A stretch of 7,144 nt of DNA from Chloroflexota bacterium (GTDB lineage Bacteria > Chloroflexota > Dehalococcoidia > Lucifugimonadales > Lucifugimonadaceae): assembly GCA_002730795.1 (NCBI GenBank), contig PCAX01000015.1, positions 7,964 to 15,107 on the forward strand, given 5' to 3'. The translations under genes and the position numbers were made by a program. Each line of letters begins with the position of its first letter. Positions within the stretch are counted from its first letter, which is position 1. The notes under the pieces were generated by a model. That model was not told where the DNA came from and ran no database searches. It worked only from the letters and a program-made list of their open reading frames with translations. This document shows, piece by piece, positions 1 to 6,430 of this stretch.

Positions 1-449
1 CTTGACGAAACATTAACTATCTTCCCATGTCCATTTTCGATCATCTTTGGAACAAACGCCTTGGTAAGGATTATGGGAGCTAACAAATTAACACGCATCG
101 TCTCATTAAACTCCTCTGACGATACATTGACCACTTCGTTGAGATGAGAAATAGCTGCATTGTTAACCAGTATGTCAATATAACCGAATTTTTCCGTTAC
201 GTCATTTATAAGATTTTCCACTTCTGAAAGGTTCCCCAGTTCGCAAGAATAAAAAAAACATTCAGATCCGACCTGAGTTATATCTTTTGAACTGGATTCA
301 AGATCCTTAACGTTTCTCCCTGTTATGATAACTATCGCCCCAAGAGCTGACAGTTTCTTTGCAGTAGCGTAGCCTATTCCCTTTGACCCGCCAGTGATCA
401 AAGCGATTTTACCCTTAAATTCGTTGCGATTATGTATTTGCTGAGTCAT
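1..449 (-). CDS. SDR family NAD(P)-dependent oxidoreductase (3' end cut by window)
   Basis: The reading frame starts at ATG 447-449 and runs off the left edge after 149 codons. It encodes the N-terminal part of a classical short-chain dehydrogenase/reductase, a cytoplasmic NAD(P)H-dependent enzyme of alcohol, ketone or sugar metabolism. Visible motifs are the cofactor loop TGGSKGIG (residues 19-26), the beta-4 motif NNAA (96-99, usually NNAG), the active-site Asn in RVNL (N121) and the start of the catalytic-Ser motif IVNVSS. The last complete codon (S149) is probably the catalytic Ser, because it lies 28 residues after N121, as in FabG. The YxxxK pair lies outside the window. Family members are about 250 residues long, so roughly 100 are missing. 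The ribosome site is weak (GGGGT, about 12 nt before ATG). It is the last visible gene of a minus-strand run, 65 nt after the dehydrogenase gene. Family assignment is sure; the substrate is unknown. Confidence 0.92.
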   Translation of the reverse strand, partial: MTQQIHNRNEFKGKIALITGGSKGIGYATAKKLSALGAIVIITGRNVKDLESSSKDITQVGSECFFYSCELGNLSEVENLINDVTEKFGYIDILVNNAAISHLNEVVNVSSEEFNETMRVNLLAPIILTKAFVPKMIENGHGKIVNVSS

Positions 450-514
450 ATTAAAAAAACTACCCCAATATTACAATTACGTCTGCAATCTTCATATAGT
501 AGTCGTCCAAACTT

Positions 515-1666
515 CTACGGATGTAAAATCACCTTGGTGTATCCATCCTCTCTACGGTCAAATTTTACGTAGGCTTCGGGCGCTTCATCCAATGAAACTT
601 CATGAGACACTACAAAGCTGGGTTCAGCTCTACCAGCTATAATCAGGTCGCGTAAGTAAGCGTTATAACTTTTCACATTGCATTGACCGGTGCCCAACCT
701 GAGTCCTTTTTCAAATAATCTCCCGAAGTTTATGGAAAGAGCTCCACGTTTAGCATTTTCATCAACTCCTCCTGGATCAGAAGGTACATATAAACCAGGA
801 ATTCCAAGGGCGCCAGTAGGATTAACGACGTCGATCAATTGGTTTAATACAATATTAGGTACTTCATCCTGTTCACCTCCAGCAGCTGAAGATCCAGCAC
901 TTGTAGCCTGGTAACCTACAGCATCTATAGCTTTATCCACTCCGCTCCCAGACCTTCGACTTTTAATCTGTTCGACAGGGTCCGCGTCGTCATAATTAAT
1001 GGGAATGGCTCCAAATCCGGCAGCTTTGTCTAGTCGTTCTTTTACATGATCTATTGAATAGACTTCCGCAGCACCTCTTATGGTACAGCTATATGCCGCC
1101 ATTAAACCTACAGGACCTGCTCCAAAAACCGCAACGCTCTCACCAGGTTTTACGTCTGCAAGATGCGCTCCGTGGTATCCCGTTGGAAATATATCAGCCA
1201 ATAAAGAAAAATCTGCTTCATTTTGGTTTCCTTTTGGTAAGGGCAAACAATTAAAATCCGCAAATGGAACCTGTAAATATTCCGCCTGGCCTCCAACCCA
1301 CGGTCCCATTGCAACATACCCATAAGCGCCCCCTGCAAAGCCTGGGTTGACCGTAGTACAAAATCCAGTAAATCCTCCTAAACAGTTTTTACAAAAACCG
1401 CAGGCTACGTTGAACGGCATTACAACCCTGTCTCCGACTTTCCTGTCTTTTACAGCAGATCCTATTTCCTCGATTACTCCCATATTTTCATGTCCAAACA
1501 CTATACCTGGCTCTGCGGCGGTTCTACCTTCGTACATATGCAGATCTGATCCACAAATACAGGATGATGTAATCCTAACTATTGCATCATTTGGATGATT
1601 GATCTTTGGATCATCCACATTTTCCACAGCTACCTTAAAAGGTTCCTTATAGACTACTGCTTTCAT
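515..1666 (-). CDS. Zinc-dependent dehydrogenase of the glutathione-independent formaldehyde dehydrogenase (PFDH) type
   Basis: This is a 383-residue medium-chain zinc alcohol dehydrogenase. Probable catalytic-zinc ligands are C38 (in ICGSD), H59 (in GHEN) and D158 (in ADIFPTGYHG). Structural zinc ligands are C89, C92, C95 and C103, spaced C-x2-C-x2-C-x7-C. The NAD-binding loop is GAGPVG (182-187), followed by the acidic residue D206. The late segment GIPGLYV...DPGGVD (288-302) and the GTGQ motif (325-328) match the Pseudomonas PFDH subfamily more than ordinary Adh. In that subfamily NAD is tightly bound and the enzyme oxidises or dismutates aldehydes without glutathione. Length agrees with the family (about 390-400). 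A good AAGGAG (1674-1679) lies 7 nt before ATG. It sits between the propeller gene (31 nt upstream) and the SDR gene, apparently in one transcript. Membership of the subfamily is well supported; formaldehyde as the substrate is inferred from relatives only. Confidence 0.93.
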   Translation of the reverse strand: MKAVVYKEPFKVAVENVDDPKINHPNDAIVRITSSCICGSDLHMYEGRTAAEPGIVFGHENMGVIEEIGSAVKDRKVGDRVVMPFNVACGFCKNCLGGFTGFCTTVNPGFAGGAYGYVAMGPWVGGQAEYLQVPFADFNCLPLPKGNQNEADFSLLADIFPTGYHGAHLADVKPGESVAVFGAGPVGLMAAYSCTIRGAAEVYSIDHVKERLDKAAGFGAIPINYDDADPVEQIKSRRSGSGVDKAIDAVGYQATSAGSSAAGGEQDEVPNIVLNQLIDVVNPTGALGIPGLYVPSDPGGVDENAKRGALSINFGRLFEKGLRLGTGQCNVKSYNAYLRDLIIAGRAEPSFVVSHEVSLDEAPEAYVKFDRREDGYTKVILHP

Positions 1667-1673
1667 ATTTTTA

Positions 1674-1679
1674 CTCCTT
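1674..1679 (-). promoter_or_regulatory. Ribosome binding site of the PFDH-type dehydrogenase
   Basis: AAGGAG on the minus strand, 7 nt before the ATG at 1666. It is a near-perfect Shine-Dalgarno site and fixes this start. It is much stronger than the sites of the genes on either side. Confidence 0.8.
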
Positions 1680-1697
1680 AAAAGTTAATTTCCAAAT

Positions 1698-2720
1698 TTA
1701 TTTGAATTTTTCTAATTTGGTGTATCGACCACCTATCAACCATTCACCCGAATAGATGTTTCCTGATGGATCTGTCGCTATACCATGAGGACTATTGAAC
1801 TTCCCTGGCTCCAATATTCTAGAACGAACAGCATTACCGTTCTCGTCAATATTATTAGGCCATCCTGGAACATCTTCTGGGCTGTTACGATCTACCCTGG
1901 AAATAGATTCATTCTCACCTATGTACGTAACAAAAGCGTCTTCTAGGTCGAATACTGCGAGACGAGCCCGTAATTCGGCAACAATCATATGTGATCCGTC
2001 AATTGCAAAAGCACTTGGACTGTTTAGCACATCCGATCCAAACGAACGTACAAATGAACCTTCCAGATCATAAACTTGAACTCTTTTGTTAGATCTATCT
2101 GCAACATACAATTCCGGGTTAGATTTACGATAATCAATCCACACCCCATGAGGGCAATCGAATCTACCAGCCTGTCCTTCATCTCCACTTATCGATCCTA
2201 TAAGTTCTCCGGAAGAACTTAACCTGTGGACGTAACTTTCACCGTATCCATCGGCGATCCATACATCCCCATTACCACCGCTGGATTTTTCGAATACTGT
2301 AACGGAGGTTGGGGCAAATGTTCCGTCTTTATAAGCAGCATGGGCTGGTTCGGTAATAATTTGCTTAACTTCACCGTCGAAAGAGACGGAAATGACCTGC
2401 CCACCCAACTCACCCGGTATTGGATCATAAACTCCATCCACATTGATATTCTTCCTACCGGGGTCTGCAATCCATAAACGCTGTTCCCCGCTGTTGGAAG
2501 AAAGAGCTAATTGATGGCCTTCACGTATAGGTACCAAAAAAGAATCTACCATCTCGCCATCCTTATCGAATACCATTACCATGGGTTCGGCTGGATGGAT
2601 CGCAACAATATTTCCATTTGAAGTAACACACATTCCATGGTGCGCCCAGCCACTAGATTTTGATAATTTAGCCCAATTATCTATCCATTTATACGAAAAT
2701 TCTCCTTGACCTATACGCAA
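1698..2720 (-). CDS. NHL-repeat six-bladed beta-propeller protein (TTG start)
   Basis: A 340-residue protein made almost wholly of NHL-type propeller blades. Blade-like units are seen at about residues 27-50, 67-86, 136-172, 189-228, 234-268 and 310-339. Each has the pattern 'PHG-hydrophobic-DxxGxxYVAD...V.VF/Y', for example CPHGVWID with LYVADRSNKRVQVYD (189-218) and SPHGIATD (309-316). Six units make a closed propeller. The fold is shared with the lyase domain of peptidylglycine amidating enzymes, SMP-30-like lactonases and binding proteins, so an enzymatic or a scaffold role is possible. There is no signal peptide or membrane segment, so a cytoplasmic location is likely. The start is TTG, preceded by GGGGGT with about 6 nt spacing; the next in-frame ATG (M30) would cut into the first blade. 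It is the first gene of the probable operon with the dehydrogenase and SDR. The specific function is not recognised. Confidence 0.88.
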   Translation of the reverse strand: MRIGQGEFSYKWIDNWAKLSKSSGWAHHGMCVTSNGNIVAIHPAEPMVMVFDKDGEMVDSFLVPIREGHQLALSSNSGEQRLWIADPGRKNINVDGVYDPIPGELGGQVISVSFDGEVKQIITEPAHAAYKDGTFAPTSVTVFEKSSGGNGDVWIADGYGESYVHRLSSSGELIGSISGDEGQAGRFDCPHGVWIDYRKSNPELYVADRSNKRVQVYDLEGSFVRSFGSDVLNSPSAFAIDGSHMIVAELRARLAVFDLEDAFVTYIGENESISRVDRNSPEDVPGWPNNIDENGNAVRSRILEPGKFNSPHGIATDPSGNIYSGEWLIGGRYTKLEKFK

Positions 2721-2726
2721 TTTTTA

Positions 2727-2765
2727 CCCCCAAATAACATTCTTGACTACTGTACGTAATGGGGG
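2727..2765 (-). promoter_or_regulatory. Possible hairpin covering the ribosome site of the TTG-started propeller gene
   Basis: On the minus strand the Shine-Dalgarno-like TGGGGG (2732 to 2727) is preceded by an exact complement CCCCCA (2765 to 2760). This gives a 6-bp, GC-rich stem with a 27-nt loop. In the leader RNA it could hide the ribosome site. Whether it forms is not known; G/C runs this short can match by chance, and a further C-run lies just after the cupin stop (2920-2925). Confidence 0.3.
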
Positions 2766-2804
2766 AGAATTCTACAATATTATTAACTTGATTGCCACAA
2801 AAGG

Positions 2805-2832
2805 CACATAGGTTAGTGATAAAGCTTGTCAA
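2805..2832 (-). promoter_or_regulatory. Candidate promoter for the propeller-dehydrogenase-SDR operon
   Basis: A perfect -35 hexamer TTGACA (2832 to 2827, minus strand) is followed after 16 nt by TATGTG (2810 to 2805), a weak -10 with three of six matches. Transcription would start near 2798 and give a leader of about 78 nt, which contains the possible hairpin at 2727-2765. It lies in the 206-nt gap between the cupin stop and the propeller start, where an operon promoter is expected. The weak -10 keeps confidence low. Confidence 0.35.
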
Positions 2833-2926
2833 AATAACGTACTTCAATTTCTATCGGATAATTGATTAACGGATACTCATCACAATGTCATTCAAAGAAA
2901 TTCAACAATCTGATACTGTGGGGGGT

Positions 2927-3193
2927 CTAAATATATTGGTAATGCTTCCGTACCGGCTCCTTGATATCCCAAACGCATTCTAGTCCTTTGGGCAACGTTA
3001 CAAAGTCACCTTTACCAAAAGTAACCGAACCGTCTTTAGTTTCAACCACTACTTTGCCCTGAAGTAAAAAGCACTGCTCAGTTTCATCATAAAACGCATC
3101 AAATCTCGACACTTCTTTTTCCCAAATAGACCAGGACATAACTCCTTTGTCTTCCATTTCCTTTAACGGGGGCGTGGTTATTTCAATTTTCAT
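2927..3193 (-). CDS. Small cupin-domain protein (DUF861 / EutQ-like cupin_3)
   Basis: An 88-residue single-domain cupin. Its pattern follows the cupin_3 (DUF861) signature: a W-x-x-W-like opening (MSWSIWEKEVSRFDAFYDE), then the beta-strand core CFLLQGKVVVETKDGS, then GKGDFVTLPKGLECVWDIKEPVRKHYQY, where G-D-x-V-x-L-P-x-G and the C-terminal 'V-x-K-x-Y' ending are typical. Relatives include the ethanolamine-utilisation EutQ cupin and many small stand-alone proteins of unknown substrate near sugar or aldehyde enzymes. The classical His-x-His metal motif of larger cupins is not obvious, as is common in this subfamily. The open frame continues upstream to 3262. I choose ATG 3191-3193 because it has a strong AAAGGAG at 6 nt and starts the conserved domain; the extension has no ribosome site and would overlap the promoter. 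It diverges from the Gfo/Idh/MocA gene. Confidence 0.88.
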   Translation of the reverse strand: MKIEITTPPLKEMEDKGVMSWSIWEKEVSRFDAFYDETEQCFLLQGKVVVETKDGSVTFGKGDFVTLPKGLECVWDIKEPVRKHYQYI

Positions 3194-3199
3194 ATTCAA

Positions 3200-3206
3200 C
3201 TCCTTT
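3200..3206 (-). promoter_or_regulatory. Ribosome binding site that sets the cupin start
   Basis: AAAGGAG on the minus strand, 6 nt before the ATG at 3193. It decides for the 88-residue product against the 111-residue frame that begins at 3262. Confidence 0.85.
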
Positions 3207-3209
3207 ATA

Positions 3210-3254
3210 GGTGTGTAAAGATTATACATTAGGGAAACAATGTATCTTATCACC
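3210..3254. promoter_or_regulatory. Operator-like inverted repeat over the cupin promoter
   Basis: A perfect 7-bp inverted repeat, ATACATT (3224-3230) and AATGTAT (3239-3245), has an 8-nt spacer. Outer bases extend it imperfectly: AAG (3218-3220) with CTT (3246-3248), and GGTG (3210-3213) with CACC (3251-3254). It overlaps the -10 of the cupin promoter and lies just upstream of the candidate promoter of the divergent oxidoreductase gene. This is where a dimeric repressor or activator would bind to control both. No regulator gene is in the window. Confidence 0.4.
3221..3226 (-). promoter_or_regulatory. -10 element of the cupin promoter
   Basis: A perfect TATAAT on the minus strand, 28 nt before the cupin ATG, so the leader would be about 20 nt. 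No good -35 is seen 16-18 nt upstream (TAAGAT at 17), which suggests a weak or activator-dependent promoter. Confidence 0.45.
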
Positions 3255-3261
3255 TCTAACA

Positions 3262-3292
3262 TTTACACTGACAATCGCCTAAGTTCTATACT
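3262..3292 (+). promoter_or_regulatory. Candidate promoter of the Gfo/Idh/MocA gene
   Basis: TTTACA (3262-3267) and TATACT (3287-3292) resemble -35 and -10 boxes, but the 19-nt spacer is longer than ideal. A second TATACT (3298-3303) and TATAAA (3304-3309) lie just downstream, so the exact -10 is uncertain. The leader to ATG 3342 would be about 40 nt. Confidence 0.3.
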
Positions 3293-3341
3293 ATCCATAT
3301 ACTTATAAACACCGATAGTGATTAAACCCTGGAGATAAGAC

Positions 3342-4349
3342 ATGTCAAAAAACATTGTTCGTTACGGATTAATGTCCACAGCTTCGATAGGGTTGAGCGC
3401 CCATCTACCAGCGTCTCGAGAGTCAAAAAATTCTGAAATCGTTTCCGTTTCATCCCGAGATCCTATAAAAGCCGAATCTACTGCTAAAGAGCATTCAATC
3501 GAACGCTGGTATGGCTCCTACGAGGAACAACTTAAAGATCCTGATATGGACGCAGTAGTCAACTCACTGCCGAACAGTATGCATTGTGACTGGACAATAA
3601 TGGCTGCGGAAGCTGGCAAACACATTCTTTGCGAAAAGCCACTTGCCGTGACAGCCGAAGAATGCCAACGGATGATTGACGCTGCAAACGCTAATAACGT
3701 AATACTCGTAGAAGGATTTACCCATCGATGGAATCCACATCTTAGAAAAGCAAGAGATCTAATTAGTAAGGGTGAGATAGGAAGAGTATCAACAATTGAC
3801 GCATCACTCTGCTCAACAGCAAGCGACCCTGAAGGGAAAATCTCTTTTTCACGTGAGTTGGCAGGTGGATCTTTGTGGTTCATGGGATGCTATGCCGTGT
3901 ATGCAGCTCGTTTCGTTATGATGGAAGAACCCGTTAGAGTTCATGGAGTAGCTTATGATTCAGGTAATTGGGGAGTAGACACCACATTCTCTGGAATAAT
4001 GGAATTTGATAGTGGCACAATAGCAAATATATCTTCTAGTTTCGAACAACCTTTCCGATGCCAGATCTCGATAGACGGATCCAAAGGTCGGATAGAAATA
4101 CCCGGAATGTTTGATGATTCAGGACCCATCATAATTAAAAAAGGTGAAGGTCGTGACAGTCGAGACGAAAAGATTATTTCAACTCCAGCGCCATACAGAT
4201 TTGTAGTTCAGTTCGATGAATTCTCGGAATGTGTTCTAACCGGAAAAGACCCAGAATTCCCAGCAGAAGACGGTCTAATAAACACAGCTATAATTGAAGC
4301 TATGTACAAGTCGGCGGAATCCGGACAAACGATGACTGTAAATCTATAA
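3342..4349 (+). CDS. Gfo/Idh/MocA family oxidoreductase, dihydrodiol/D-xylose dehydrogenase-like
   Basis: A 335-residue, probably cytoplasmic NAD(P)-dependent oxidoreductase acting on a sugar, polyol or diol. The N-terminal Rossmann part (about 1-125) opens with YGLMSTASIG (8-17), the 'GxxSTAxIG' variant seen in the dihydrodiol/D-xylose dehydrogenase branch. It is followed by VSSRDPIKAES (36-46), LPNSMHCDW (76-84) and the family hallmark EKP (98-100, K99 catalytic). The C-terminal alpha/beta domain contains EGFTHRWNP (124-132) and GGSLWFMGCYAV (175-186). In relatives this last motif reads GG-x-L-x-D-x-G-x-Y; here F180 replaces the Asp while Y184 is kept, so the usual active-site acid is missing. 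The start is set by GGAG (3331-3334), 7 nt before ATG. It diverges from the cupin and converges on the EF-G-like gene. Family is certain; substrate and activity are open. Confidence 0.93.
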   Translation: MSKNIVRYGLMSTASIGLSAHLPASRESKNSEIVSVSSRDPIKAESTAKEHSIERWYGSYEEQLKDPDMDAVVNSLPNSMHCDWTIMAAEAGKHILCEKPLAVTAEECQRMIDAANANNVILVEGFTHRWNPHLRKARDLISKGEIGRVSTIDASLCSTASDPEGKISFSRELAGGSLWFMGCYAVYAARFVMMEEPVRVHGVAYDSGNWGVDTTFSGIMEFDSGTIANISSSFEQPFRCQISIDGSKGRIEIPGMFDDSGPIIIKKGEGRDSRDEKIISTPAPYRFVVQFDEFSECVLTGKDPEFPAEDGLINTAIIEAMYKSAESGQTMTVNL

Positions 4350-4375
4350 CCAACTATAATTCGTGGTTCAGGTAA

Positions 4376-6346
4376 TTATTCCTTACCAACTTTAGCTATG
4401 ATATTTGCTGTGTCATTTGGGGGAACGGGATCATAATGGTCAAAAATGTAAGAAAAATCGCCCCTGTCCTGAGTAATAGATCTCAGATCTACAGCATACG
4501 TCTGGATAGCGGATTCAGGAATTTCAGCGGTAATAGATGTCAAACCTATACCTTGCGGCAACATACCTGTAATACGGCCACGTCTCTGGTTTAAATCTGA
4601 AGTTACATCACCCACACTATCGTCGGGGATCAAAACACTTATTTTCGTGATTGGCTCCAATAAAACGGGCTTCGCATCCCTTACCCCCTCCCTAAAACCC
4701 ATGGATCCCGCTATTTCAAAGGCCATGCCTGAGGAATCGACCGAATGAGAAGATCCGTCCATTAGAACAACGTCGACATCAACAACCGGAAATCCGGCTA
4801 AAATACCACCATTTGCGACATTACGAACACCTTTTTCGACAGCAGGAATGTACTCCCTTGGCACATTACCACCAACCACTTTTGACGAAAAATTTATACC
4901 TCCACCAGGTTTAGAAGGGGAAATTTTCATAACCACATGACCGTATTGACCGCTACCTCCACTCTGTTTTTTATGTTTGTAATCAACAGTTGCCTGGCCC
5001 ATTATTGTTTCCCTATAGGAAATTTTTGGAAGAGAAGTTTTTAGGCTTACCTCAAATTTTCTCTTAACACGATCCATCGCTAATTTAATATGAATCTCGC
5101 CCATACCGCGCAATATAGTTTGTCCGGTATCGTTATTCCGGTCAAGAATAAGGGTTGGATCTTCCGCTACTATTCTGGATATCGAATCAGTCATTTTATC
5201 AAGATCGGCCTGAGTGGCTGGTGATACAGCAACAGAATAAATCGGAGTAGGTAATTCCGTTTTGGGTAAGCTAAAGTCGTTACCTTGGTTACAAAGAGTA
5301 TCGAAAGTGTTTGAGTGGGCCAACTTGGTTATCACACCTATAGAACCCGTAGGTAACGTTTCGACGGGTTCGTTGTCTTTTCCACAAGGAGAGTAAAGTT
5401 GACCGATTTTTTCCGTTTCATTAACACTGTTATTGACAAGTTGCATATTTGAAGACAACGGTTTTCCAAACACTCTGAAATAAGAAATTTTCCCGACATA
5501 AGGGTCAGCCGATGTCTTAAATATATAATTGACATGACTATCTTCGGGGATGTTTTTTGAATCAATTTCTTCCGGAGAAGGAAACAGTGAGGTTATGGCG
5601 TCCAACAGCTCAGGCACACCAACTCCAGTCGTTGCCGCAGTAGCAAAAACCGGAACTATATCGCCGGATATAACATTATTCTTTAAACCCTTTAGAATCT
5701 CCTCTTCAGTAAGTGAACCCTCTTCAAGATATTTCTCCATAAGCTCTTCATCCGATTCTGCAACGAGTTCAATCAGATATTCATAGGTTTCAGAATCAAC
5801 ATCAGGGTTTTGTAGTATGTTCACTACACCTTGGAATTCCCCAGAAGAAATATCTGGAATGGTTATAGGCACACATTCTCTGCCCCAACTTTCTTTAATT
5901 TGTCCACAGATATCATTAAAATCAACGTTTTCTCCATCTACTTTGTTGATTACTACAAAACGTGATTTAACAAATTCCTTTGATAAGGCCCATGCATAAG
6001 ATGTTCCAACCTGTATTCCGGAAGTAGCTGAAACGACGGCTATCATTGAATCAGCAACACTCAACGCAGAAATCATATCACCTTTGAAATCTGAATAACC
6101 AGGTGTGTCCAACAGGTTGATTCCGTGAGCTTTCCAAGTGCACGGGACTAACGATAATTGAACCGAAGAACCTCTTTCTTGTTCCTCAGGTTCATAATCG
6201 GACAAACTTGTTTTTTCGTCCACCATGCCTTGTCGCGTTGTTGTTCCCGACGCGAAAGCCAGGCTGTCACTAAGAGAGGTTTTACCTACTCCGGTATGAC
6301 CTACCAAAACAACGTTTCGTAATTTATCCGTCTCAAAATTAGGCAT
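4376..6346 (-). CDS. fusA2: Elongation factor G-like GTPase (EF-G-2 type)
   Basis: A 656-residue translational GTPase, shorter than canonical EF-G (about 690-700) and like the EF-G-2 branch known from Thermus. GTPase motifs: G1 GHTGVGKT (16-23), switch-I RGSS (58-61), G3 DTPGYSDF (80-87), G4 NKVD (134-137), and a G5-like ATAAT (236-240). Later domains are complete: domain II (about 270-345), domain III with LRGMGEIHI (412-420), domain IV with KQSGGSGQYGHV (460-471) and tip loop DGSSHSVDSS (530-539), domain V with LLEPI (562-566) and RRGRITGM (588-595). Canonical EF-G has His in DTPGH; here it is Tyr84, as in EF-G-2 proteins. The role is ribosome-associated GTP hydrolysis, but whether it supports translocation is unknown for this branch. 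A true fusA would normally sit next to rpsG and tuf, which are absent here. Upstream TAGGGA is a weak, close ribosome site. Codon usage looks like the neighbours. Confidence 0.93.
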   Translation of the reverse strand: MPNFETDKLRNVVLVGHTGVGKTSLSDSLAFASGTTTRQGMVDEKTSLSDYEPEEQERGSSVQLSLVPCTWKAHGINLLDTPGYSDFKGDMISALSVADSMIAVVSATSGIQVGTSYAWALSKEFVKSRFVVINKVDGENVDFNDICGQIKESWGRECVPITIPDISSGEFQGVVNILQNPDVDSETYEYLIELVAESDEELMEKYLEEGSLTEEEILKGLKNNVISGDIVPVFATAATTGVGVPELLDAITSLFPSPEEIDSKNIPEDSHVNYIFKTSADPYVGKISYFRVFGKPLSSNMQLVNNSVNETEKIGQLYSPCGKDNEPVETLPTGSIGVITKLAHSNTFDTLCNQGNDFSLPKTELPTPIYSVAVSPATQADLDKMTDSISRIVAEDPTLILDRNNDTGQTILRGMGEIHIKLAMDRVKRKFEVSLKTSLPKISYRETIMGQATVDYKHKKQSGGSGQYGHVVMKISPSKPGGGINFSSKVVGGNVPREYIPAVEKGVRNVANGGILAGFPVVDVDVVLMDGSSHSVDSSGMAFEIAGSMGFREGVRDAKPVLLEPITKISVLIPDDSVGDVTSDLNQRRGRITGMLPQGIGLTSITAEIPESAIQTYAVDLRSITQDRGDFSYIFDHYDPVPPNDTANIIAKVGKE

Positions 6347-6402
6347 ATTCCCTACCCAGTTCTACTTGTTGACAAGCCATTCACTTTGTTGGTCGTGAAA
6401 AC

Positions 6403-6430
6403 ATGGTATCTAAATAAACTCTTGTTTCAA
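6403..6430 (-). promoter_or_regulatory. Candidate promoter of the EF-G-like gene
   Basis: On the minus strand TTGAAA (6430 to 6425, five of six) and TACCAT (6408 to 6403, four of six) are 16 nt apart. Transcription would start near 6396, giving a leader of about 50 nt. The -35 overlaps the small dyad at 6421-6431. Confidence 0.3.

Noticed and set aside
690..1598. Plus- and minus-strand open frames of 62-83 codons inside the PFDH-type dehydrogenase gene
   Set aside because: The dehydrogenase frame is intact with zinc and NAD motifs; the others have no domain pattern or ribosome site.
1795..2477. Open frames of 83-92 codons overlapping the propeller gene
   Set aside because: The NHL blade pattern runs continuously through the propeller frame; the others are shadows.
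2793..2806. TGCC-ACAAAA-GGCA hairpin in the gap between cupin and propeller genes
   Set aside because: A 4-bp stem without a following T-run; not a credible terminator or riboswitch element.
2927..3262. Longer 111-residue version of the cupin starting at 3262
   Set aside because: The 23-residue extension has no ribosome site, lies over the promoter and dyad, and is outside the conserved domain; ATG 3193 has AAAGGAG at 6 nt.
3518..3883. 121-codon open frame antisense to the Gfo/Idh/MocA gene
   Set aside because: It is fully inside a clear conserved gene, has no recognisable domain and no ribosome site; it is a reading-frame shadow.
4348..4368. AACCA...TGGTT stem as a terminator between the convergent genes
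   Set aside because: Only 5 bp, AT-containing, with an 11-nt loop and no T-run.
5338..5999. Several open frames of 60-78 codons on both strands within the EF-G-like gene
   Set aside because: The EF-G-like frame carries all conserved motifs through this stretch; the others are low-complexity shadows.
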